In this document: piece by piece, positions 1 to 5,465 of the stretch
How the letters are laid out: each line of letters opens with the position of its first letter
How positions within the stretch are numbered: the stretch's first letter is position 1
Origin: Betaproteobacteria bacterium
Lineage (GTDB): Bacteria; Pseudomonadota; Gammaproteobacteria; Burkholderiales; SG8-39
Direction: 5' to 3'
Length of the DNA: 6,316 nucleotides
Assembly (NCBI GenBank): GCA_029865405.1
Contig: JAOUGZ010000166.1
Span: forward strand, 1-6,316
Made by a program: the position numbers and the translations under genes
The notes under the pieces: generated by a model
Database searches by the model: none
Seen by the model: the letters and a program-made list of their open reading frames with translations, nothing else
Told to the model about the DNA's origin: nothing

Positions 1-126
1 CAGCAGGATGGCGATAACGGCGAGGGTCATCGCCGCCACCATGCCGGCGACCGCGGCCAGTACGACGAACGCGGCAAGATCGAAACCGATGCGCCAGGTG
101 CTTGCCGTACGTTGTGGCTCTTGCAT
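1..126 (-). CDS. N-terminal fragment of an unidentified membrane protein
   Basis: Reading the minus strand from an ATG at 126-124 gives 42 codons without a stop up to the window edge, so the gene continues beyond position 1. The product starts with about 16 polar residues (MQEPQRTASTWRIGFD). A long hydrophobic stretch rich in Ala, Val, Leu and Ile follows, from about residue 17 to 42, and looks like a transmembrane helix. The start is supported by a GGAG ribosome binding site seven bases upstream and by the hydrophobic stretch ending at the window border. It is transcribed divergently from the response regulator across a 149-bp gap. I do not recognise the family. Too little is visible to tell a small permease subunit from a larger transporter or a membrane-anchored protein. 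Confidence 0.6.
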   Translation of the reverse strand, partial: MQEPQRTASTWRIGFDLAAFVVLAAVAGMVAAMTLAVIAILL

Positions 127-133
127 GCGAGAT

Positions 134-137
134 CTCC
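134..137 (-). promoter_or_regulatory. Ribosome binding site of the left-edge membrane gene
   Basis: On the minus strand the bases read GGAG, seven bases before the ATG at 126-124. This Shine-Dalgarno match decides the start of an otherwise short, truncated reading frame and is the main reason for treating it as a real gene. Confidence 0.55.
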
Positions 138-147
138 GGTGCGCTTT

Positions 148-168
148 GCGGGTAAGCGCATTACGCGG
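148..168. promoter_or_regulatory. Imperfect dyad in the divergent region (possible operator)
   Basis: The bases GCGGGTAA and TTACGCGG flank a five-base centre. Read as an inverted repeat, six of eight positions pair, with a perfect GTAA/TTAC core. It lies 22 bp upstream of the left-edge gene's start codon, where its promoter or leader should be, in the gap shared with the response regulator. Such a site could bind a dimeric regulator, but short dyads arise easily by chance in GC-rich DNA, so function is only inferred. Confidence 0.22.
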
Positions 169-199
169 CCCGGGGGCGGCGGCGGCGCGGCACGCTGCG

Positions 200-228
200 G
201 GCAATCCGGCGATCAATTCTGGCAATCC
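200..228 (+). promoter_or_regulatory. Direct repeats GGCAATCC x2, candidate response-regulator site
   Basis: GGCAATCC occurs at 200-207 and again at 221-228, a spacing of 21 bp or about two helical turns, so both copies face the same side of the DNA. A related CAATTC lies between them at 214-219. OmpR-family regulators commonly bind tandem direct repeats. If the TATAGT at 262-267 is a -10 element, the repeats sit at about -75 to -46 relative to the expected transcription start, a usual place for an activator. Autoregulation by the neighbouring regulator is therefore plausible but unproven. Confidence 0.3.
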
Positions 229-261
229 TCGGGCAGCGCGGGCAGGCCTTTGGCGATGGGC

Positions 262-267
262 TATAGT
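262..267 (+). promoter_or_regulatory. Candidate -10 element (TATAGT) of the response-regulator operon
   Basis: TATAGT differs from the sigma-70 -10 consensus TATAAT at one base and is the only AT-rich hexamer close to the start codon at 276. There is no convincing TTGACA-like -35 element at 16-18 bp spacing, which would fit a promoter that depends on an activator. Transcription would start around 273-276, at or almost at the ATG. The mRNA could then be leaderless, which agrees with the lack of a Shine-Dalgarno sequence here. Confidence 0.4.
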
Positions 268-275
268 CGCTCGCC

Positions 276-965
276 ATGTCACGCCGCATCGCCATCGTGG
301 AAGACGATCCGGCCATTCGCGCCAACTACGCGGAAGCCCTGCGCAAGCACGGCTACGACGTCAGCGCGTACGGTGCGCGCGAGGAGGCGCTCACAGCCAT
401 GCGTGCGCGCCTGCCCGACCTCGCCGTCATCGACATCGGCCTGGGCAGCGATGCCGACGCCGGCTTCGACCTGTGCCGCGAGCTGCGCGCGCTGTCCTCG
501 TCGCTGCCGATCCTCTTTCTGACGGCACGCGACAGCGATTTCGACGTCGTGTCGGGCCTGCGCCTCGGCGCGGACGATTACCTGACCAAGGACATCAGCC
601 TGCCGCACCTGCTCGCGCGCATCGCGGCGCTCTTTCGGCGCGCCGAGCTCTCGCGCGAGCCGCAAGCCCGGGAGGAAACTCTCGCGCGCGGCGAGCTGGC
701 GCTCGACCTGAAGCGCTTCAGCATCGCCTGGCGCGGCAAGGCCGTGGCGCTGACGCTCACCGAATTCTGGATGGTGCACGCGCTGGCGCGGCACCCGGGG
801 CACGTGAAGAGCCGCGATCAGCTCATGCGCGAGGCGAATCTGGTGGTCGACGACGGCACCGTCACGTCGCACGTGAAGCGTATCCGGCGGAAATTTCAGG
901 CGGTGGATGCCGCCTTCGAGCACATCGAAACCGCCTACGGCATGGGCTACCGTTGGAAGGAGTAA
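276..965 (+). CDS. pdsR: OmpR-family response regulator, PdsR-like
   Basis: This 229-residue cytoplasmic transcription factor is controlled by phosphorylation from the kinase encoded next to it. The receiver domain (about residues 3-120) has the full set of active-site residues: acidic pair Asp10 and Asp11, phospho-acceptor Asp53, Thr83 and Lys105. The winged-helix DNA-binding domain spans about 130-229, with the recognition-helix region at about 192-207 (VTSHVKRIRRKF) and the C-terminal GYRWKE wing. Its length is normal for the OmpR/PhoB class. Phrases such as LTARDSDFD, GADDYLTKDISLPHLLARIAALFRR and IDIGLG match what I recall of PdsR, the response regulator of the proteobacterial dedicated sortase system; this is from memory, not a search. 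The ATG at 276 has no Shine-Dalgarno sequence and a -10-like hexamer just before it. The gene overlaps the kinase gene by 13 bp, so the two are expected to be co-translated. Regulated genes are unknown. Confidence 0.9.
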   Translation: MSRRIAIVEDDPAIRANYAEALRKHGYDVSAYGAREEALTAMRARLPDLAVIDIGLGSDADAGFDLCRELRALSSSLPILFLTARDSDFDVVSGLRLGADDYLTKDISLPHLLARIAALFRRAELSREPQAREETLARGELALDLKRFSIAWRGKAVALTLTEFWMVHALARHPGHVKSRDQLMREANLVVDDGTVTSHVKRIRRKFQAVDAAFEHIETAYGMGYRWKE

Positions 966-2617
966 GGCGGCGCTTCGCGCTCAGGCTGCCGGCGAAGCTC
1001 GCCCTTGCAGCGCTGGCGCTGCTGGCCCTGCCCTGGGCCGGTGTGAGTTACGTGAACGAAATGGAGCGCGTGCTGCTCGCGGGCCAGGAGCGCGCCCTGC
1101 TCGCCGCCGCGCGCGCCGTGGCGACCGCCCTGCACGACCGGCCGCAGCTGCTGGCGACGTTGCCGGCGCGCGACGACGCCGTGCGCCGCGAGGCCGAGCT
1201 CGAGCTGCAGCGCATCGCGCAAAGCGAAGGCCGCCTGCCGCAGGCGGCGATCGCGCAGCTGCCGCTGGCGCGCGAGGCCGAGCTGGCGGCACGCAAGGCG
1301 CAGGAAGAAATTGCCGCCATCCTGCGCGGCGTACAGCGTACCGAATCGCGTCTGTGGGTCGTAAACCGCCGCTACCAGGTGCTTGCGCTCGAGGGCAGCC
1401 TGCGCCGGCCGCAGGCCGCGCGCGAAGAGGACGGCGCCGTGCGCCGGGCCTGGCGCCGTACTGTGGGCTGGCTCATCGAGCGTCCCAACGAGGATTTCGC
1501 CGAAGCCGTGCCGGACAACGTTCTGGCAACCGGGCGCGATATCGCCTCGGCACTGCAGGGCACGCCCGGCACGCGCACGCGGCGCACCCCCGATGGTCGG
1601 GCGGTCGTCATGTCGGCCGCGCACCCGGTCTGGAGCGGCAACGAAGTCGCAGGCGCCGTGGTGGTCGAAGAAACCACCAACCCGATCGCCAGCCTGCGCA
1701 GCGACGCCTTGGAGCGGCTGCTGCTGCTCACGCTGGCGGCGTTCGCGGGCACGGCCGCGGTGCTGATCGGATTCGCCACGCGCCTCTCGCAGCGCATCCG
1801 GCGGCTGCGCGATGAAGCGGAAAGCGCCATCGACGCGCGTGGGCGACTCGCGCGCATTGCGGCCGGCTCCGACGCGGGCGACGAGATCGGCGATCTGTCG
1901 CGCAGTTTCTCGGCGATGCTGGCGCGGCTCGCGCAGCACCACGCGTACCTCGAAAGCATGGCGGGGCGGCTGTCGCACGAGCTGCGCACCCCGATCGCCG
2001 TGGTGCGCTCGTCGCTCGAGAACCTGAAGCTGGCCGCTACGCCCGAGGAGATCCGCACCTACGTGGCGCGTGCCGACGAAGGGCTCGGCCGGCTGAATAC
2101 CATCCTGCAGCGCATGAGCGAGGCCACGCGGCTCGAGCAGGCCCTGCGCACTGCGGAACGCGAGCGTTACGACCTGGTCACCGTGGTGCGCGGCTGCGTC
2201 GAGGGCTATCGGCTCGCCTACGCCCCGACACCGCTGGCGCTCGAGCTGCCGGGGCGAGCGCTCGAGGTATCGGGATCGCCCGACCTGGGCGCGCAGATGC
2301 TCGACAAGCTGGTCGAGAATGCCGTCGAGTTCTCGGCGCCGGGCGAAGCCGTGCGCATCGAGCTCGAAGACCAGGGCCGCTACGCGCTGCTCGCCGTGCA
2401 CAACAAGGGCCCGCGGCTGCCCGTGCAGATGCGCGCGCGCCTGTTCGAATCGATGGTATCGGTGCGCGAGACCCGTTCCGGCTCGGCGCCGCATCTTGGC
2501 CTTGGCCTGTATGTCGCGCGCCTCATCGCCGAGTTCCATGGCGGCGCCATCGAGGCGGCCGATGCCGCATCGGGCGACGGCGTCGTCCTGCGGGTGCACC
2601 TGCCGCTGGCGCGCTAG
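953..2617 (+). CDS. pdsS: Membrane sensor histidine kinase, PdsS-like, partner of the upstream regulator
   Basis: From a TTG at 953 the product has 554 residues. It should sense an envelope signal and phosphorylate the adjacent regulator. TM1 is at about residues 16-34 and TM2 at 256-275, enclosing about 220 residues outside the membrane; the early part (about 70-125) is Ala/Glu/Arg-rich and probably helical. A HAMP-like segment follows TM2 (DEIGDLSRSF), then the H box with His342 (LSHELRTP), the N box with Asn456 (LVENAVEF), a divergent G1 box (Asn484 to Arg488, NKGPR) and the G2 box (HLGLGL, 514-519). The sections LPWAGVSYV, MERVL, LSHELRTPIAVVRSSLENL and ESMVSVRE resemble PdsS as I remember it, although those kinases are usually nearer 700 residues. 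The start is uncertain: TTG 953 is the only usual start codon that keeps TM1 without running deep into the regulator gene. The next candidates (GTG 1043, ATG 1061) would remove TM1. Confidence 0.87.
   Translation: MEGVRRRFALRLPAKLALAALALLALPWAGVSYVNEMERVLLAGQERALLAAARAVATALHDRPQLLATLPARDDAVRREAELELQRIAQSEGRLPQAAIAQLPLAREAELAARKAQEEIAAILRGVQRTESRLWVVNRRYQVLALEGSLRRPQAAREEDGAVRRAWRRTVGWLIERPNEDFAEAVPDNVLATGRDIASALQGTPGTRTRRTPDGRAVVMSAAHPVWSGNEVAGAVVVEETTNPIASLRSDALERLLLLTLAAFAGTAAVLIGFATRLSQRIRRLRDEAESAIDARGRLARIAAGSDAGDEIGDLSRSFSAMLARLAQHHAYLESMAGRLSHELRTPIAVVRSSLENLKLAATPEEIRTYVARADEGLGRLNTILQRMSEATRLEQALRTAERERYDLVTVVRGCVEGYRLAYAPTPLALELPGRALEVSGSPDLGAQMLDKLVENAVEFSAPGEAVRIELEDQGRYALLAVHNKGPRLPVQMRARLFESMVSVRETRSGSAPHLGLGLYVARLIAEFHGGAIEAADAASGDGVVLRVHLPLAR
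955..962 (+). promoter_or_regulatory. Strong Shine-Dalgarno-like GGAAGGAG without a start codon in range
   Basis: GGAAGGAG straddles the end of the regulator gene and is the best ribosome-binding sequence near the kinase start. No ATG, GTG or TTG lies 5-12 bases downstream in any frame, and the kinase frame there reads AGG CGG CGC TTC. The element may help terminating ribosomes re-initiate on the TTG at 953, or it may signal a sequence error or a non-canonical start. Confidence 0.3.
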
Positions 2618-2620
2618 AAT
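2615..2620 (+). promoter_or_regulatory. Candidate -10 element (TAGAAT) before the phosphatase gene
   Basis: TAGAAT matches the sigma-70 -10 consensus at five of six bases and begins with the kinase stop codon TAG. It lies 26 bases before the ATG at 2647, giving an expected transcript start near 2627 and a leader of about 20 bases. No clear TTGACA-like -35 is seen at the usual distance. It could give the three downstream genes expression independent of the two-component pair. Confidence 0.3.
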
Positions 2621-2646
2621 CGCGCGTTCCCTGCGAGGCTTTGCCG

Positions 2647-3429
2647 ATGAGACCCCTGTCGGAGCTGCGCGACGCGGCCCGGCTGCGCGGCCTGCTTTTC
2701 GATATCGACGACACGCTGACCACCGAGGGTCGGCTGTCGGCAGCGGCCTATGTCGCGCTCGAGCGGCTGCACGCGGCCCGACGTCTGTCGGTCGCGGTGA
2801 CCGGCCGGCCCGCAGGCTGGTGCGACCATATCGCGCGCATGTGGCCGGTCGATGCGGTGGTGGGTGAAAACGGCGCGTTCTACTTCCGCTACGAGAACGG
2901 CCGGCTGCACCGGCGGTTCATGGACGGCGACGCGGCGCGTGCGGCCAAGCGCGCGCGGCTCGGCGCCATCGCCGAGCGCATCCTGGCCGCGGTTCCGGGC
3001 AGCGCGCTCGCGTCCGACCAGGCTTACCGCGAAACCGATCTCGCCATCGACTACTGCGAGGACGTGGCGCCGCTTCCCCTCGAGCAGGCCGAGCGCATCG
3101 CCGGGCTGATGAGCGCGGCGGGCCTGACCGCGAGGATCAGCTCGATCCACGTCAACGGCTGGTTCGGCGCGTACGACAAGCTGGCGATGACGAAGACCCT
3201 GTTTGCCGAGAAGTTCGGCACCGACCTCGACGCCGACAACGCGCACTACGCGTTCGCCGGCGATTCGCCGAACGATGCGCCGCTGTTCGCCTACTTCCAC
3301 AACTCGGTGGGCGTCGCCAACGTGGCGCGCTTTGCAGGGCGCCTGGCGGCCGCGCCGAAGTACGTGACGCAGCGCGCGTCAGGCGCCGGCTTCGCGGAGC
3401 TGGTGGCACGCCTACTCGGGGACGCCTGA
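2647..3429 (+). CDS. HAD superfamily hydrolase, subclass IIB (Cof/sugar-phosphatase type)
   Basis: This 260-residue, soluble, presumably cytoplasmic phosphatase would remove phosphate from a small metabolite in a Mg-dependent reaction. All four HAD motifs are visible: motif I FDIDDT with nucleophile Asp19 and acid/base Asp21; motif II VAVTGRP with Thr52; motif III Lys178 (YDKLAMT); motif IV GDSPND with Asp206 and Asp210 for metal binding. About 120 residues between motifs II and III form the cap expected of subclass IIB, the group that includes Cof-type, sucrose-phosphate and mannosyl-3-phosphoglycerate phosphatases. The substrate cannot be assigned. I chose the ATG at 2647 over the in-frame TTG at 2641 because GAGG at 2634-2637 is nine bases from the ATG but only three from the TTG. 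The gap after the kinase gene is 29 bp, and the stop codon shares one base with the next start (TGATG), indicating translational coupling. Confidence 0.88.
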   Translation: MRPLSELRDAARLRGLLFDIDDTLTTEGRLSAAAYVALERLHAARRLSVAVTGRPAGWCDHIARMWPVDAVVGENGAFYFRYENGRLHRRFMDGDAARAAKRARLGAIAERILAAVPGSALASDQAYRETDLAIDYCEDVAPLPLEQAERIAGLMSAAGLTARISSIHVNGWFGAYDKLAMTKTLFAEKFGTDLDADNAHYAFAGDSPNDAPLFAYFHNSVGVANVARFAGRLAAAPKYVTQRASGAGFAELVARLLGDA

Positions 3430-4223
3430 TGGAATGGTGGTGGGCCTATCTCGCCATCGGCGCGGCGGTGGGATTTCTTGCGGGACTGCTCGGCATCGGC
3501 GGCGGCATGGTGATGGTGCCGATGCTGTTCTTCGTATTCGCGGCGAAGGGCTTCGCGCCCGAGAACCTGATGCATTTCGCGCTGGCCACCGCCTTGGCGA
3601 CCGTCGCCTTTACGTCGCTGTCCAGCGTGCTCGCCCACCATCGGCACCAGGGCGTCGACTGGCCGGTTGCGCGCGCCATGGCGCCGGGCATCGGCGTCGG
3701 CTCGCTTGCCGCCGCGCTCGTCGCGGGCTTCGTGCCGACGCGCCCGCTTGCCGTGTTCTTTACCGCCTTCATGTTCTACGCGTCCGCGCAGATGTTCTTC
3801 GAGGCGAAGCCCGTACCGACCCGGCGGCTGCCGGGCGCCGCGGGGCTGTTTGCGGTCGGTGCGGGAATCGGCGGCGTCTCCAGCATTCTGGCCGCGGGCG
3901 GCGCGTTCCTGTCGATCCCGTTTCTCCTGCGCTGCAACGTGCCGCTGCGGCGCGCCATCGGCACAGCCGCGGCGAACGGCTTTCCGATCTCAGTCGCCGG
4001 CGCGATCGGTTACGTCCTGCACGGACTACGCGTGGCGGACCTGCCTGCAGGCAGTCTCGGTTTCGTCTACCTGCCTGCGCTCGCGCTGATCGTCGCGGCG
4101 AGCATTCCACTCGCGCCGCTCGGCGCGCGCCTGGCGCACCGCTTGCCGGTGCGGCGCCTGCGCGTGGTCTTTTCGCTCATGCTGCTCGCGCTCGCGCTGC
4201 GCATGCTGGCAAACTTGTGGTGA
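3429..4223 (+). CDS. TauE/SafE (TSUP) family membrane anion transporter
   Basis: The 264-residue inner-membrane protein is hydrophobic along its length, with about seven or eight predicted transmembrane segments, the usual size for the TSUP (formerly DUF81) family. The family's two-repeat plan is visible. The first half carries the glycine-rich GLLGIGGGMVMVP at residues 19-31. The second half has a matching GAGIGGVSSILAAGGAFLSIP from about 144, followed by RRAIGTAAANGFP. Known members move sulfite, sulfoacetate, sulfolactate or other small organic anions; the substrate here cannot be told from sequence. A GGGGA at 3418-3422, six bases before the ATG, supports the start. The start codon overlaps the phosphatase stop by one base, and the CoA-transferase gene begins 12 bases after this stop, so all three are probably made together. 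Coupling to a CoA-transferase favours an organic acid or sulfonate-related anion over a purely inorganic role, but that is inference. Confidence 0.9.
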   Translation: MEWWWAYLAIGAAVGFLAGLLGIGGGMVMVPMLFFVFAAKGFAPENLMHFALATALATVAFTSLSSVLAHHRHQGVDWPVARAMAPGIGVGSLAAALVAGFVPTRPLAVFFTAFMFYASAQMFFEAKPVPTRRLPGAAGLFAVGAGIGGVSSILAAGGAFLSIPFLLRCNVPLRRAIGTAAANGFPISVAGAIGYVLHGLRVADLPAGSLGFVYLPALALIVAASIPLAPLGARLAHRLPVRRLRVVFSLMLLALALRMLANLW

Positions 4224-4229
4224 AGGAGG
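4223..4229 (+). promoter_or_regulatory. Consensus Shine-Dalgarno of the CoA-transferase gene
   Basis: AAGGAGG ends six bases before the ATG at 4236 and starts on the last base of the transporter stop codon. It is the strongest ribosome binding site in the window, implying that the CoA-transferase is translated efficiently and on its own initiation rather than only by coupling. Confidence 0.7.
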
Positions 4230-4235
4230 ATTGAG

Positions 4236-5459
4236 ATGGCAGGACCTTTGGCAGGCATCCGCGTGCTGGATCTTTCCCGCGTCCTCGCGGGGCCCTGGGC
4301 GGGGCAGAACCTCGCCGACCTCGGCGCCGAGGTGATCAAGATCGAGCGCCCCAAGGTGGGCGACGACTCGCGCGCCTTCGGCCCGCCCTGGATAAAGGAT
4401 GCCCAGGGCCGCGACACGAGGGATTCCGCGTATTTCACGTCCGCGAACCGCGGCAAGAAGTCGATGACGATCGACCTCTCGCAGCCGCAAGGCCAGGCGC
4501 TGGTGCGCGAGCTCGCGGCCAAGAGTGACGTGCTGCTCGAGAACTACAAGTTCGGCGATCTGCAGCGCTATGGGCTGGGGTACGAGGACCTGAAGAAGAT
4601 CAACCCGCGCCTCATTTACTGCTCGGTTACCGGGTTCGGCCAGACCGGACCCTACAAGGAGCGGCCCGGGTACGACTTCATGATCCAGGGCATGGGCGGG
4701 ATGATGAGCGTCACCGGCGAGCCCGACGGCGCCCCCGGCGGCGGGCCGCAGCGCGCCGGCGTGCCGATCGCCGACATCATCACCGGCATGTACGCTTCGA
4801 TCGCCGTGTGCGCCGCGCTCGCGCACCGGGCGCAATCGGGGGTCGGGCAGCATCTCGATCTCGCGCTCCTGGATTCGCAGATCGCGCTGCTCGCCTACCA
4901 GAACACCAACTACTTCGCGACCGGCAAGCCGCCCGCGCGCATCGGCAACCTGCACCCGAACATCGTGCCCTATCAGCCGTTTCGCGCGAGCGACGGCGAG
5001 GTCATTCTCGCCTGCGGCAACGACAACCTGTACCGCAAGTTCTGCGAGGCAGCGGGCTGCCCAGAGCTCGCCGGCGATGCGCGGTTTCTCACCAACGGCA
5101 AGCGCGTCGAGAACCGCAAGGAGCTCACGCGCCTCCTCGGCGAGATATTCCGCAGACGCACGAAAAAGGAATGGGTCGAGCTGCTCGATGCCGCGGGCGT
5201 GCCGAACGGCCCGATCAACGACATCGCGCAGGTGTTCGCCGAGCCGCAAGTCCAGGCGCGCGGCGTGCGCATCGAAGTCGAGCACCCGGTGGCGGGAAAG
5301 CTGCCGATGGTGGCGAGCCCGATGCGCTTCTCGGGCACGCCGCTCGAGCACAAGACGCCGCCGCCGCTGCTTGGCGAGCACACCGACGAGATCCTGCAGC
5401 GGGTGCTGGGAAAGAAAGCCGAGGAGATCGCGCGTCTGCGCGCCGGCGGCGCGATCTAG
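4236..5459 (+). CDS. Class III (CaiB/BaiF) CoA-transferase, similar to succinyl-CoA:dicarboxylate type
   Basis: The 407-residue cytoplasmic enzyme should transfer CoA between carboxylic acids, with no ATP cost. Family features include the N-terminal GIRVLDLSRVLAGPWAGQ with LGAEVIKIERP, the NRGKKS segment, GFGQTGP at residues 133-139, GVPIADIITG with Asp180 at the position of the catalytic aspartate that forms the acyl-enzyme in formyl-CoA transferase, and GEHT at 380-383 near the C terminus. Length is normal for the family, whose members form interlocked dimers. The C-terminal half (VPNGPINDIAQVFAEPQVQARG) and the overall pattern recall succinyl-CoA:glutarate CoA-transferase (SUGCT), but acid specificity is hard to predict. 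The start is fixed by a consensus Shine-Dalgarno. It follows the TSUP gene by 12 bp, and the stop lies six bases from the end of the convergent permease gene. No acyl-CoA dehydrogenase, hydratase or ligase accompanies it here, so the pathway is open. Confidence 0.93.
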   Translation: MAGPLAGIRVLDLSRVLAGPWAGQNLADLGAEVIKIERPKVGDDSRAFGPPWIKDAQGRDTRDSAYFTSANRGKKSMTIDLSQPQGQALVRELAAKSDVLLENYKFGDLQRYGLGYEDLKKINPRLIYCSVTGFGQTGPYKERPGYDFMIQGMGGMMSVTGEPDGAPGGGPQRAGVPIADIITGMYASIAVCAALAHRAQSGVGQHLDLALLDSQIALLAYQNTNYFATGKPPARIGNLHPNIVPYQPFRASDGEVILACGNDNLYRKFCEAAGCPELAGDARFLTNGKRVENRKELTRLLGEIFRRRTKKEWVELLDAAGVPNGPINDIAQVFAEPQVQARGVRIEVEHPVAGKLPMVASPMRFSGTPLEHKTPPPLLGEHTDEILQRVLGKKAEEIARLRAGGAI

Positions 5460-5465
5460 CGCGCG

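Noticed and set aside
172..190. G-rich run with GGC repeats in the divergent region, considered as a G-quadruplex or repeat element.
   Set aside because: The runs are mostly of two Gs with only one longer run, which does not meet a four-run pattern of three Gs; it fits local composition.
8..952. Open frame continuous with the kinase frame reaching far upstream through the regulator gene.
   Set aside because: It overlaps the well-supported regulator in another frame and reads as Arg/Ala/His-rich low-complexity protein, typical of an off-frame in GC-rich DNA. Only the part from 953 is a real kinase.
947..2599. A 550-residue open frame antisense to the kinase gene.
   Set aside because: The composition is dominated by Arg, Ala, His and Gln, no domain can be recognised, and it mirrors the codon bias of the kinase gene. 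It is a shadow frame.
2614..3300. A 228-residue open frame antisense to the HAD phosphatase gene.
   Set aside because: No family motifs are seen, while the plus strand carries all four HAD motifs.
4026..5381. A 451-residue open frame antisense to the transporter and CoA-transferase genes.
   Set aside because: It spans two well-supported plus-strand genes, has no recognisable motif and is rich in Arg/Ala/His, as expected of an antisense shadow.
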